From Dactylosporangium fulvum (GTDB lineage Bacteria; Actinomycetota; Actinomycetes; Mycobacteriales; Micromonosporaceae), in the NCBI RefSeq assembly GCF_025137375.1, contig NZ_CP073720.1, positions 644,501 to 708,500 on the forward strand: DNA of 64,000 bases. Direction: 5' to 3'. Under the pieces are notes generated by a model that worked only from the letters and a program-made list of their open reading frames with translations, ran no database searches and had not been told where the DNA came from. Below are positions 41,001 to 49,174 of this stretch, one piece after another; within the stretch, counting starts at the first letter, position 1; the number at the start of each line of letters is the position of its first letter. Made by a program: the position numbers and the translations under genes.

Positions 41001-43897
41001 TCACCGGCCTGCGGATCCGGGCCGCGAGCAACAACGCCAGCGGCGGCACCATCCAGATCCGCACGGGCGCACTCGACGGGCCGATCGTCGGCTCGGTCGC
41101 GGTGCCCGGCACGGGCGGCTGGCAGACCTACGTCAACCTGGACGTGCCGATCTCGGCCAGTACGACATCCGGTCCTCTGTTCTTCATCGCCACCGGATCG
41201 GGTGCGGGCTACAACATCAACTGGGTCGACTTCATCGGCCGCGGCGTGACCGACAACGCGCCGCCGGTGGTAACCGCCACCGCCACGTCGACGTCGGGCA
41301 CGGCACCGTTCGCGGTCTCGTTCACCGGCTCGGCGACGGACGCCGAGGGCGACAACCCGCTGACCTACGCGTGGGACTTCGGTGACGGCGGCACGGCGAC
41401 GACCGCCAACGCCACCCACACGTACACGGCGCCGGGCAGCTTCACCGCGACGCTGACCGTCACGGACGCCCGCGGCGCCAAGGGCTACGCGACCGTCAAC
41501 ATCAAGGTCGAGGCGCCCAACACCTCGTGCTTCGGCGCGCGGTCGGACGACTTCCTCGGTTCCGAACTGGACCGTACGAAGTGGACGGTCGTCCGGGAGA
41601 ACCAGACGTTCTCCGTCAGCGGCGGTTCGCTGCTGCTGCCGACCGCGGCCGGTGACCTCTACGGCGGCACGAACGGCGCGACGAACCTCGTCGTGCAGCC
41701 CGCACCGGCCGGCGCGTGGCAGGCCACCGCGAAGGTGACCCTGCCGGTCACGGCGAACTACCAGCAGGCAGGCCTGATCCTCTACGGCGACGACGACAAC
41801 TACGCCAAGGTCGACCTGCTGTACTCCGGCTCGCGCCGGGTGGAGTTCATCCGTGAGACGGCCGGCACCCCGCGCAACGAGGCCGCCGACTCGATCGCGG
41901 CCCAGGCGGGTGACACGTTCTACGTGCGGCTCATCTCCGACGGTACGAACCTGACGGCGGCCTACTCGGCCGACGGCACCACGTTCGTCCCGGTCGGGCG
42001 GGCGGCGGCGCTGGCCGGCATCGCCAACCCGCGGGTCGGCATGTTCGCGCTGAACGGCAACACCACCGCACCGGTCGTCAACGCGGCGTTCGACTGGTTC
42101 CAGTTCTCGCCGGACGAGGCGCCTTCGGGCATCGAGCCCAGCGACGAGTTCACCGGTCCCACGCTGGACCACTGCCGGTGGAACGCCATCGTCCGCGAGG
42201 ACTCGAGCGGTTACCGGATCACCAACGGCGCGCTGCAGATCGACGTGCCCAGCGGTGACATCTACGGCACCGGCAACACCGGGCCGAAGAACTTCATCCT
42301 GCAGAAGGCCCCGCAGGGTGACTGGACGATCGAGACCAAGGTCGACGGCTCGCTGTTGAACGAGCAGTACCAGCAGGGCGGCCTGATCGTCTACGTCGAC
42401 GACGACAACTACGTCAAGATCGACTACATCGCCGACAACCAGCCGGGCCAGGCCCTGGTCCGGCGGATCGAGTTCCGTAGCGAGATCGGCGGCGCCGTCC
42501 AGGACCCGCAGCCGAACGTGGGCAACCTGACCTCCGGGGTGTGGTACTTCCGCATCACCAAGGCCGGCAACGCCTACACCGGCAGCTACTCCGCCGACGG
42601 CACCAACTGGACGACCATCACCACGCTGACCAACGCGGCGGTCGGTACCAACACCAAGATCGGCCTCTACACCCTGGGGGCCGGGCAGACCGCGTCGAAG
42701 CCGGCGTCGTTCGACTACTTCCGGCTGTCCACCGCTGCGGTGGACAAGGAAGCGCCGACGGTGACGGCCTCGGTCAGCGGCACGCCGACCGGTGGCTACT
42801 ACACCGGCCCGGTCGAGGTCACGCTCACGGCCACCGACAACGCCGGCGGTTCGGGCGTGGACAAGGTCGAGTACCAGCTCGACGCCGACAGCACCTGGAC
42901 CGCCTACACGGCACCGATCGCGGTCAGCGGTGACGGCACCCACCAGGTGCGGTACCGCGCGAGCGACAAGGCCGGCAACGTGTCCACGCCGGGCACGCGG
43001 GAGGTGAAGATCGACGCCACCGCGCCGGTCACCACCGCCGCCTTCGCCCCGGCCTCGGACGCCGGCTGGCACAACGGCGCGACGCCGGTGACGCTCACCG
43101 CCACCGACGCCGGGTCCGGGGTGTCCAAGGTCGAGTGGTCGCTCGACGGCGGCCCGTGGACGCCGTACACCGCGCCGGTGAACGTGACCGGCAACGGCCA
43201 GCACGAGCTGCTCTACAAGTCGACCGACGCGGCCGGCAACGTGGAGACGCTCAAGTCGGCGATCCTGAAGATCGACGGCACCGCACCGACGGTCATCGTC
43301 GCGGGCCTGGCCGACGGCCAGCTCTACGGCGACAGCCAGGACGTGCGGGTCACCTGGCAGGCGATCGACCCGACCTCCGGGATCAAGTCGGTCGTCGGCT
43401 CGCTCGACGGCGCGCCGTACCAGACCGGCACGCTCCAGGCGATGTACGAGCTGAACCTCGGCATGCACCAGTTGACCGTGGTCGGCACCGACAACGCCGG
43501 CAACACCACGACGAGCACGGTGACGTTCTTCGTCACCACGTCGTTCCGGGACATGCAGAACCTGCTGGACCGGTTCAAGGCGACCAGCCGGCTGACGAGC
43601 AAGGCGTACAAGGATCTGTCCGACACGCTGTCCAAGGCCCGCAAGGCCGAGGCCGCCGGTGACGACAAGAAGGCGCTGAAGGAACTGGCGAAGTTCCGTG
43701 ACCTGCTCACGGCGAAGCTGGTCCCCGAGGCCGAGGTGCGCGACACGCTGATCCGCGACGCGGACGCGATGACCGTCCGGCTGGGTGGCACGCCGCCCAA
43801 CAACGCCGGCGTCAAGGCGAACTCGGGCAATTCCCTGAAGGGCACCGGCCGGCTCGACGAGGACCCGAACCGGTTGAAGAAGAACGGCAAGCTGTGA
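38093..43897 (+). CDS. Secreted ThuA / PQQ-type sugar dehydrogenase mosaic protein
   Basis: 1934 residues from GTG 38093 (AAGGAG 4 nt upstream). Signal peptide 1-34 (ALLSGAALLLSSG...AHA). Domains in order, with approximate limits: ThuA-like (54-265); GSDH/sorbosone-dehydrogenase-like six-bladed propeller (283-712, CCHAGGTMTFDSNGNLYLATGD, MGFRNPFRIGVDP); PKD (715-800); a linker beta domain; CBM6-like (920-1058); PKD (1059-1140); two DUF1349-like lectin-fold domains (1143-1340, 1345-1548); two OmpL47-type Ig repeats (1549-1732); an Ig-like domain (1733-1815); and a C-terminal helical FIMAH-like domain (1818-1890). Likely binds and oxidises complex sugars outside the cell. Cofactor not provable here. 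Overlaps the next gene by 4 bp. Confidence 0.85.
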   Translation: MFNVRKRASRALLSGAALLLSSGVAVALPSTAHAAPAQAPAAPTVPQVQVAADPFDVLVFSKTAGFRHDSIPAGITAIQQLGAVNNFTVDTTEDSAFFTDANLAKYEVVVWLSTTGDVLNAEQQAAFERYIKAGGGYAGVHAASDTEYDWAWYGELVGAYFNSHPSNQNATIKVEDPAHPSTKDLPLQWGRYDEWYNFRSNPRGKVHVLTSVDETSYTPGAGAMGADHPFSWCQDYDGGRSWYTGAGHTQESYSDPLFLKHLLGGIQSAAGVVKSDCAATLTNSFEKVTLDSNTNNPMELAIAPDGRVFYIERDGRVQIIKPDTHTTVTAATIPVFTGNEDGLLGITLDPGFAQNHWVYLYYAPNGGAPRNVLSRFTAVGDTLDLASEKQVLQVDTQRNTCCHAGGTMTFDSNGNLYLATGDNTNPFESSGYSPIDERAGRQDFDAQRTSANTNDLRGKVIRIKPQADGTYTIPGGNLFPPGTAKTRPEIFAMGFRNPFRIGVDPLTNTLYVGDYGPDASQADPNRGPGNTVEWNIVSQPGNYGWPYCTGNNVPYRDFTFPSGPSGPAFDCAAPVNNSPNNTGLTNLPPAIAATVDYNYAGNSRFPEIGGGGAPMGGPVYRYDENSTSDVKWPAYYDGKAVFGEWNQNKLYTMQVSADGKSLVDINQLLSGMSFKRPMDMEFGSDGAFYLIEWGTGFGGNNDDSGIYRIDYVAGNRAPIAQAAANPISGTAPLTVNFSSQGSRDPDGQAITYAWTFGDGGTSTEANPTHTYTSNGNFTAQLTVTDPEGRSATANVLVTVGNTAPTVTITVPPNGGFYEWGDQINFTVTVTDPEDGQIDCSKVQVQYLLGHDEHAHPLNQLTGCSGTVQTSLASGHGAEANVFAVIEASYVDKGGAGGAAPLTGRSLIQLQPKRKQAEYFTATGRVPGVNSGGTPGVQRETTGDPLGGFQNIGFVEEGDWFSFDPTNLTGITGLRIRAASNNASGGTIQIRTGALDGPIVGSVAVPGTGGWQTYVNLDVPISASTTSGPLFFIATGSGAGYNINWVDFIGRGVTDNAPPVVTATATSTSGTAPFAVSFTGSATDAEGDNPLTYAWDFGDGGTATTANATHTYTAPGSFTATLTVTDARGAKGYATVNIKVEAPNTSCFGARSDDFLGSELDRTKWTVVRENQTFSVSGGSLLLPTAAGDLYGGTNGATNLVVQPAPAGAWQATAKVTLPVTANYQQAGLILYGDDDNYAKVDLLYSGSRRVEFIRETAGTPRNEAADSIAAQAGDTFYVRLISDGTNLTAAYSADGTTFVPVGRAAALAGIANPRVGMFALNGNTTAPVVNAAFDWFQFSPDEAPSGIEPSDEFTGPTLDHCRWNAIVREDSSGYRITNGALQIDVPSGDIYGTGNTGPKNFILQKAPQGDWTIETKVDGSLLNEQYQQGGLIVYVDDDNYVKIDYIADNQPGQALVRRIEFRSEIGGAVQDPQPNVGNLTSGVWYFRITKAGNAYTGSYSADGTNWTTITTLTNAAVGTNTKIGLYTLGAGQTASKPASFDYFRLSTAAVDKEAPTVTASVSGTPTGGYYTGPVEVTLTATDNAGGSGVDKVEYQLDADSTWTAYTAPIAVSGDGTHQVRYRASDKAGNVSTPGTREVKIDATAPVTTAAFAPASDAGWHNGATPVTLTATDAGSGVSKVEWSLDGGPWTPYTAPVNVTGNGQHELLYKSTDAAGNVETLKSAILKIDGTAPTVIVAGLADGQLYGDSQDVRVTWQAIDPTSGIKSVVGSLDGAPYQTGTLQAMYELNLGMHQLTVVGTDNAGNTTTSTVTFFVTTSFRDMQNLLDRFKATSRLTSKAYKDLSDTLSKARKAEAAGDDKKALKELAKFRDLLTAKLVPEAEVRDTLIRDADAMTVRLGGTPPNNAGVKANSGNSLKGTGRLDEDPNRLKKNGKL

Positions 43898-44397
43898 GAA
43901 AGGTGCTCCTCCTGGTCGTGTTGCTCGTGCTCGGGTTCGCCCCGGGCACGGCACACGCCGACGTTCCCGGCGACCTCAAGATCGAGGTCGCCGGGGACGG
44001 CGCCACCGGGGTGACCGTCCACGCCCAGCGCGCGGACGGCCGCCCGGTCGAGACCGACGTCCGGCTCGTCCTCACCGCCACGGCGGAGGGCGGCCGGTCC
44101 GTCGGCCCGATCCAGCTCAACCCGGCGGGGGAGGGGCGCGGCTTCTACTCCTCCGGGCCGGTGCTCACGCCCGGTAGGTGGACGGTGGTGGTCACGGCGC
44201 CGTCGCCCAGCGCGGCCCGGGCCGAGTCCGTGGTGGAGGCGCGCGCCGCACAGGCGCCGCCGTCACCAGCGGTCACCGCCGCCGCGCCGCCCTCCCGCCC
44301 CGAATCCTCGAACCTGTGGATCTGGGGGCTGGTCGCGGCCGCCGCGGCCGCCGCGTTCGCGGTGACCACGGTGGTCCGGCTGCGCCGGTCGTCCTGA
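43894..44397 (+). CDS. Secreted protein with C-terminal membrane anchor (YtkA-like fold?)
   Basis: 167 residues from GTG 43894, overlapping the giant gene's stop by 4 bp (GTGA). Signal peptide 1-22 (LLLVVLLVLGFAPGTAHA), a beta-sandwich domain (25-110; VTVHAQRADGRPVETDVRLVLTAT and FYSSGPVLTPGRWTVVV resemble YtkA/CopC-like folds), an Ala/Pro linker, a C-terminal helix (about 142-160) and RLRRSS. Probably anchored outside and working with the co-translated giant protein. Its last 253 bp lie antisense to the open end of the EamA gene. Confidence 0.7.
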   Translation: MRKVLLLVVLLVLGFAPGTAHADVPGDLKIEVAGDGATGVTVHAQRADGRPVETDVRLVLTATAEGGRSVGPIQLNPAGEGRGFYSSGPVLTPGRWTVVVTAPSPSAARAESVVEARAAQAPPSPAVTAAAPPSRPESSNLWIWGLVAAAAAAAFAVTTVVRLRRSS

Positions 44398-45305
44398 CCG
44401 TCCGGGCCGTCGTGGCCCCTCTCGGCGGTGGCCAGTGCGGCCACCGCCGAGAGCAGGAGCAGCGCCCCGGTCGCGGAGAGCGGGGTGAGCGGCTCGTGCA
44501 GCACCAGCACGCCGAGGGCGACCGCGGCGAGCGGCTCGACGAGGGCGACCACCGACGCGGTGGTCGCCCTCACGACGGTCAGGCCGGTGAAGAACATCGC
44601 ATACGCCAGTGCGGTCGGCACGGCACCCAGGAACGCGAGCAGGCCGACCGTCCCGGCGAGCCCTTCCCGGGCCGGGAGGAGCCCCTCCAGCAGCGCGAGC
44701 GGCAGGAGCGCGACGATGCCGACCGCGAACCCGCCCAGCGCGGAGTCGAACGCGTCGTCCTTCGTCGCCCGGTTGAGCAGCGTGACGGCGGCGTACCCGG
44801 CCGCCGACAGCAGCGCTACCGCGATCCCGAGCAGCGGATGCCGGCCCGTGCTGCCGCCCTGGGTCACGAGCAGCACCAGGCCGACGAGTGAGACACCGAC
44901 CGTGGCGAGACCGGCCCGGCCGAGCCGCTCGCCGAGGAGCAGCCGGGCGCCGATCGCGATCAGGATCGGCCCTGAGCCGAGGGTCACGACGGTGGCGACG
45001 GCGACCCCGGCGAGGTCGATCGCGACGTAATAGGTGGTCTGGTACAGGGCCATGCCGAGCCCGTTGACGACCATCCACCAGCGGCCGGCCTGCCAGCCGC
45101 GCTCGCCCTTGGGCTTGAGCAGGGGACGGAGGGCGGACAGCAGGGCGAGGCCGCCGAGGTACCGCCAGAAGGTCACCGCGATCGGGCCCAGGTCGCTGTG
45201 CCGGTAGAGGATCGCGGCGACGAACCCGCCGACGCCCCATGAGGCGGCCGCGAACGCGATGAAGAACAGGCCCCGCCCGACGGGCAGGGCACGAGACTGT
45301 GCCAT
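44145..45305 (-). CDS. EamA/DMT-family transporter
   Basis: 386 residues from ATG 45305 with GGGAGA upstream. Ten hydrophobic helices in two five-helix EamA halves: FIAFAAASWGVGGFVAAILY...VTFWRYLGGLALLSAL, and GYAAVTLLNRATKD ... AYAMFFTGLTVVRATTASVVALVEPLAAVALGVLVLHEPLT. It exports or imports a small metabolite (amino acid or nucleotide-sugar type). The family normally ends near residue 300; here about 85 more low-complexity residues run antisense through the neighbouring gene, which may be an accident of stop-poor GC-rich DNA. A possibly structured leader lies at 45354-45416. Confidence 0.85.
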   Translation of the reverse strand: MAQSRALPVGRGLFFIAFAAASWGVGGFVAAILYRHSDLGPIAVTFWRYLGGLALLSALRPLLKPKGERGWQAGRWWMVVNGLGMALYQTTYYVAIDLAGVAVATVVTLGSGPILIAIGARLLLGERLGRAGLATVGVSLVGLVLLVTQGGSTGRHPLLGIAVALLSAAGYAAVTLLNRATKDDAFDSALGGFAVGIVALLPLALLEGLLPAREGLAGTVGLLAFLGAVPTALAYAMFFTGLTVVRATTASVVALVEPLAAVALGVLVLHEPLTPLSATGALLLLSAVAALATAERGHDGPDGQDDRRSRTTVVTANAAAAAAATSPQIHRFEDSGREGGAAAVTAGDGGACAARASTTDSARAALGDGAVTTTVHLPGVSTGPEE

Positions 45306-45709
45306 GTGAACGGATCTCCCGAGTGTTCGGTCGTGTTGAAGGACGCGAGCAACGCGGGCAGCCGTCACCGCCCCGGCGGGTCAGCCGGGGTGCGGCAGTG
45401 GGTGTCGCCTGCCCGCTAGCGAACGGGTGGCGACAACACGACGCGAAGGCACATGGCGGGCACGTTAGCGATCCTCCCGCCGAGGGACATCCGAATTACC
45501 AGTCTTGATCACGATGTGGTGACAAGTCGCCGACATCGGCGTGTCGACAGTGGTGTACGGCCTGCGTGGAGACCTCGATGACCTGCGGTTTTCCGGAGGT
45601 CGTGACGACGCGTGGCTGATCCTTCATGGAATTGTCACCAGTCGATGGGATGTCCGGGGTGGCCAAAGGCCCTTACGCTGAAGCGACACGCACAGCCGGA
45701 GGTCGCGCC
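45306..45709. promoter_or_regulatory. Divergent intergenic region
   Basis: 404 bp, no credible gene. The left part can fold as the leader of the EamA transcript (separate entry). Further right are CTTGATCACGATGTGGTGAC near 45514 and GCCGA-CA-TCGGC near 45528, both candidate operators or weak hairpins, and the ribosome site of the gene at 45710. Confidence 0.4.
45354..45416 (-). promoter_or_regulatory. Possible structured leader of the EamA gene
   Basis: On the minus transcript GCGGGCAG (45416-45409) can pair with CTGCCCGC (45361-45354), enclosing CCCCGGC/GCCGGGG (45390-45384 / 45377-45371). GGCAG of the first arm can instead pair with the nearer CTGCC (45398-45394), so two exclusive folds exist, 49 nt before the ATG. 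High GC makes chance pairing a real risk. Confidence 0.35.
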
Positions 45710-46633
45710 GTGGCACTTTCCGCACCCGCAACCCTGGGGTCCCCGCAGGCGGAGATGCCGTGGACGCTCGACGGAGGGCGGGGCATCCTCGGCCTCGACC
45801 CGGTCAAGGGCGCGGTGGTGCTGTGGCTCGCGCTGATGGTCTTCATCCTGCTGTTCATCCTGATCGCGGCCGTGCTCTCCCGCTGGAACCTGCACCGGCT
45901 CAACCGCGCCGACCGCCGCGCCGCCGTCGAGGAGGCCCAGGCGAGTCTCAGCCCGGCCGAGCGCGCCCGGCTGCGCACCGAGGCCGGTGAGCTGATCCGC
46001 CAGGCCGCCGCGACAGCCGCCGCCGCCAAGCGCGCGCAGATCGTCGCCGCCGAGGCCCAGGTCCGCTGCGGCGCCACGCAGGAGGCCCGGGAGGCGGCGT
46101 GGGCCGTCTTCGACGTGGCCCAGAAGGCGTATCAGGAGGCGCTGACCGTGGCGACCGAGCAGGCGACCGCGGCCGCGACCCCGGTCACCGACTCCGACGA
46201 CGCGACCAAGCGTGAACTGTCCCGGGCCGCTCTCGACGCCTTCAAGCGCGGCGACATCACCGTCGACGCGCTGGAGCACGTCTTCAAGGGCGTGAGCGGC
46301 GCCGACCCGCTGCAGGAGCTCCAGGCGCGCGAGGTCGAGCTGCGCCGCTCGGCCGAGAGCCGGGCCCGGCGGCTGTACGAAGCGGCGGCCGCGGCCGAAC
46401 GCGCGGCGCAGAAGGCGGCGGACGTGGCGGCTGTGGCCGCGCAGGCGCTGGCCGAGGAGGCCGCCGAGGTGGCCGAGGAGGCGGCGGAGCTGCGCGACAC
46501 GCTCGACGCGGCCCGGCAGGCCGGCATCACGGCCGCGATGATCGACAAGCAGGACCGGATCCCGCGCCAGCGCACCAAGTCGACCAACACCAAGGCGTCG
46601 CGGGCGGAGCGGCCGGCGCTGACCGAGGCGTGA
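45710..46633 (+). CDS. Membrane-anchored Ala/Glu-rich coiled-coil protein
   Basis: 307 residues from GTG 45710, with GGAGG 7 nt upstream; an ATG at 45626 is in frame but lacks a ribosome site. One helix at about 35-58 (VVLWLALMVFILLFILIAAVL), then a long Ala/Glu/Arg-rich helical region with heptad-like spacing (70-280), a basic end and ERPALTEA. Probably cytoplasmic coiled coil tethered to the membrane, possibly structural or DivIVA-like in role, but no family motif is seen. Stop is 2 bp from the stop of the convergent small gene. Confidence 0.65.
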   Translation: MALSAPATLGSPQAEMPWTLDGGRGILGLDPVKGAVVLWLALMVFILLFILIAAVLSRWNLHRLNRADRRAAVEEAQASLSPAERARLRTEAGELIRQAAATAAAAKRAQIVAAEAQVRCGATQEAREAAWAVFDVAQKAYQEALTVATEQATAAATPVTDSDDATKRELSRAALDAFKRGDITVDALEHVFKGVSGADPLQELQAREVELRRSAESRARRLYEAAAAAERAAQKAADVAAVAAQALAEEAAEVAEEAAELRDTLDAARQAGITAAMIDKQDRIPRQRTKSTNTKASRAERPALTEA

Positions 46634-46635
46634 CG

Positions 46636-46872
46636 TCAGCTGGCTTCGCGGACGTCGTCCGGCGGCGTGAAGTGCATCGCGTCCAGCGCCGCCCGCAGGC
46701 GGGGGAGGTCGGTCTCGGGCAACTGGAACGACGCCCGGCAGATCTTGTCGACCCACAGCGACACGACCACCGTGCCGCGGCTCGGGTGACAGGTCACCCG
46801 CATGGTGCGGTCGTTGCCCCGCACATCTTCGAACACGTCGCCCGATTTGGGCAGCGCTACCAGCTCACCCAT
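46636..46872 (-). CDS. Uncharacterised 78-residue protein
   Basis: ATG 46872 begins MGELVALPKSGDVFEDVRGNDRTMRV. Small alpha/beta protein with alternating strands (MRVTCHPSRGTVVVSLWVDKICRASFQL) and a C-terminal helix (LPRLRAALDAMHF). The strand-rich core and final amphipathic helix suggest a small binding domain. No membrane segment or signal. The open frame upstream of the ATG is Pro/Arg-rich and unlikely to be translated. Family not recognised. Confidence 0.6.
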   Translation of the reverse strand: MGELVALPKSGDVFEDVRGNDRTMRVTCHPSRGTVVVSLWVDKICRASFQLPETDLPRLRAALDAMHFTPPDDVREAS

Positions 46873-47031
46873 ACACTTATGCTGCGGCACTGAACGCTCG
46901 TTCGGCAAGGCGTTCGCTCCCGGCTCCCCCGCGCCCTCCTCCCGCGGTCCGGCTGTGCGCACCGTCCACCCGACGGGTATGTCCCCGTCCGGAGCCACGG
47001 CGGCACGCTCAGCCGGCGCCCGCGAGATCGC

Positions 47032-47985
47032 TCAGGAGACCGGGACCACGACGCTCGGTGACGGGTGTTCCACCACGACCCGGGCCGGGTGCGGCACCCC
47101 GGAGGTCTGATCCAGTTCGAGCAGCGTCACCGTGTCCGAGTGCTGGTTCGCCACGCACAGGGCGCCGCCCAGCAGGGTCACGTGCCGCGGCCAGGTGCCG
47201 CCCGTCGACACCTCGTCGATCGGGAGCAGCCCGTCGTCCTCGACCGAAAACGTCGTGATCGTGTCGTTGCCCCGGTTCGCCACGTACAGCCGCCGGCCGT
47301 CCGGGGACAGCACCAGCTCGCTGGGGAAGTTGTCGCCGACCGGCTGCACGAGGACCGACGGGCGGACGTCCAGCAGTTCGAAGCCGGAGGTGTACGTCGA
47401 AACGGTCGAGTTCAGCTCGTTGGCCACGAACACCCGGCCGGTGGGGTGGAACACCAGGTGCCGCGGGCCGCTGCCCAGCGGCTGCACCGTCGTGGTCCGC
47501 ATGTGCTCCAGCGTCCCCGCCGGGTTGAGCCGGTAGTGGACCAGCGCATCCATGCCCAGGTCGACGACGTGGACCATGTGATCGCGGACCGTCACCTGGT
47601 GGGCGTGCGCGGACTCCTGGCGCTCGGGATGCACGCTGCCGCCGGCGTGCTGCGTCAGGTCGGTACGCCGGTCCAGGCCGCCGTCGGGCCGCAGCGAGAA
47701 CACCGCTACGCTGCCGCCACCGTAGTTGGCCGCCAGGACGAAGCCGGACGTCACCGCGAGGTGACACGGGCTCGCACCACCGGTGGGCAACGTGTTGATC
47801 AGCTCGCCGTCGGGCGTGAACGCGGACACGCCGCCCTCGTCCCGCTCGTTCACCGCGTACAGCACCCCGGACGGACCCACGGACAGAAAGCTGGGCGCGG
47901 GCGTCCGGATCGGCGCGGCCAGGGGTTTGAAGTCGTCGTCGTACGTCGAGATCTGGTCTGCGTAAGAGCCGATGAGCACTGGCAC
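47032..47985 (-). CDS. Lactonase-family beta-propeller protein
   Basis: 317 residues from GTG 47985, 7 nt after a TAGGCT box. Seven-bladed propeller of the 6-phosphogluconolactonase-like (Pgl/YbhE) group. Repeated blade motifs include LAVTSGFVLAANYGGGSVAVFSL, HQVTVRDHMVHVVDLGMDALVHY, GPRHLVFHPTGRVFVANELNSTVSTY, SELVLSPDGRRLYVANRGNDTITTF and TWPRHVTLLGGALCVANQHSDTVTL. It may hydrolyse sugar lactones in the cytoplasm, such as those made by sugar dehydrogenases. No signal peptide. Monocistronic and divergent from the desaturase. Confidence 0.82.
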   Translation of the reverse strand: MPVLIGSYADQISTYDDDFKPLAAPIRTPAPSFLSVGPSGVLYAVNERDEGGVSAFTPDGELINTLPTGGASPCHLAVTSGFVLAANYGGGSVAVFSLRPDGGLDRRTDLTQHAGGSVHPERQESAHAHQVTVRDHMVHVVDLGMDALVHYRLNPAGTLEHMRTTTVQPLGSGPRHLVFHPTGRVFVANELNSTVSTYTSGFELLDVRPSVLVQPVGDNFPSELVLSPDGRRLYVANRGNDTITTFSVEDDGLLPIDEVSTGGTWPRHVTLLGGALCVANQHSDTVTLLELDQTSGVPHPARVVVEHPSPSVVVPVS

Positions 47986-47992
47986 CCGTCAA

Positions 47993-47998
47993 AGCCTA
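47993..47998 (-). promoter_or_regulatory. -10 box for the leaderless lactonase gene
   Basis: TAGGCT on the minus strand, 7 nt before GTG 47985. Confidence 0.45.
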
Positions 47999-48155
47999 GG
48001 CTGCCGCCCAGGGGTGCGCAGCGCGGGCGCCCGCACCGTCGCGGCGGCGACCCCGGCCGCCTCATGGGTCCCCCGTAGGGGTGGGGCCTGCCCCACCGTG
48101 AAGAGCAGTGCTGGCCGGTTCGATCGCCAACCGCAAAATCGCGACGCTGAACTGT

Positions 48156-49163
48156 ATGACAATCCTGGCAGACGCCGAGAAGGCCACCGACTTCGCCGTC
48201 CTGTCCCAGCGGATCCGCGCTGCCGGTCTGCTCCGGAGACGCCCGGGCTACTACGCCGTCCGGCTCACCCTGGTGACCGCCCTCTACGTCGGCGGCTGGG
48301 TCGCCTTCGCCACGGTCGGCGCCTCCTGGTGGGTGCTCGCCGTCGGTGCCGTCCTCGCGGTCGCCTACGCCCAGGTCGCGCTGGTCGCCCACGACCTCGC
48401 GCACAAGCAGGTCTTCAAGACCCGCCGCTGGTCCGAGGCGCTGGGCATGCTGGCCGGCAACGCCGGCATCGGCATGAGCTACGGCTGGTGGATGAACAAG
48501 CACACCCGCCACCACGCCAACCCCAACCACGAGGACCACGACCCCGACGTCGCGCCCGACATCCTCGTCTGGTCCACCCGTCAGGCGGAGAAGGCGACCG
48601 GGCTCGCCCGGCTGATCGGCGGGCACCAGGCGCAGCTGTTCTTCCCGCTGCTCCTGCTCGAAGGCTTCAACCTGCACGTGGCCAGCGCCCGTGCCATCCC
48701 CGGTGTCAAGCGCCGCGTCCTCGAGGGATTCCTGCTGTACGGCCACTTCGCCGCCTACCTCGCCACGGTCTTCCTGCTGCTGCCGCCCGGCATGGCCCTC
48801 GCGTTCATCGCCGTGCACCAGGGGCTCTTCGGCCTGTACCTCGGCTGCACGTTCGCGCCCAACCACAAGGGCATGCCGGTGCTGACCGCCGAGGACGAGC
48901 TCGACTACCTGCGCAAGCAGGTGCTCACCTCACGCAACGTGCGCGGCGGGGTCTGGGTCGACGCGCTGCTCGGCGGCCTGAACTACCAGATCGAGCACCA
49001 CCTGTTCCCGAACATGCCGACGCCGAACCTGCGCAAGGCCCAGCCGATCGTCGAGGGGTACTGCAAGGAGATCGGCGTGTCGTACCTCTCCGCCGGCTTC
49101 GTCGACTCCTACGCCCAGGCACTGCGGCATCTGCACGCGGCGGGAGCACCCTTGCGCGGGTAG
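48156..49163 (+). CDS. Membrane fatty acid desaturase
   Basis: 335 residues from ATG 48156. Three histidine boxes bind the di-iron centre: HDLAHKQ, HTRHHANPNHEDHD and QIEHHLFP, with helices between. The QIEHH box with Gln in the first place is typical of front-end acyl-lipid desaturases, but no fused cytochrome b5 domain is present, so an external electron donor is needed. It introduces a double bond into membrane acyl chains, plausibly for cold adaptation. The upstream 170 bp holds GGTGGGG-CCTG-CCCCACC (48080-48097), a hairpin or operator of unknown role. Confidence 0.92.
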   Translation: MTILADAEKATDFAVLSQRIRAAGLLRRRPGYYAVRLTLVTALYVGGWVAFATVGASWWVLAVGAVLAVAYAQVALVAHDLAHKQVFKTRRWSEALGMLAGNAGIGMSYGWWMNKHTRHHANPNHEDHDPDVAPDILVWSTRQAEKATGLARLIGGHQAQLFFPLLLLEGFNLHVASARAIPGVKRRVLEGFLLYGHFAAYLATVFLLLPPGMALAFIAVHQGLFGLYLGCTFAPNHKGMPVLTAEDELDYLRKQVLTSRNVRGGVWVDALLGGLNYQIEHHLFPNMPTPNLRKAQPIVEGYCKEIGVSYLSAGFVDSYAQALRHLHAAGAPLRG

Positions 49164-49166
49164 TTT
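49161..49166 (+). promoter_or_regulatory. Possible -10 box of the DUF1684 relic
   Basis: TAGTTT, 8 nt before GTG 49175. The promoter may outlive the gene. Confidence 0.3.
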
Positions 49167-49174
49167 GCGAACAC

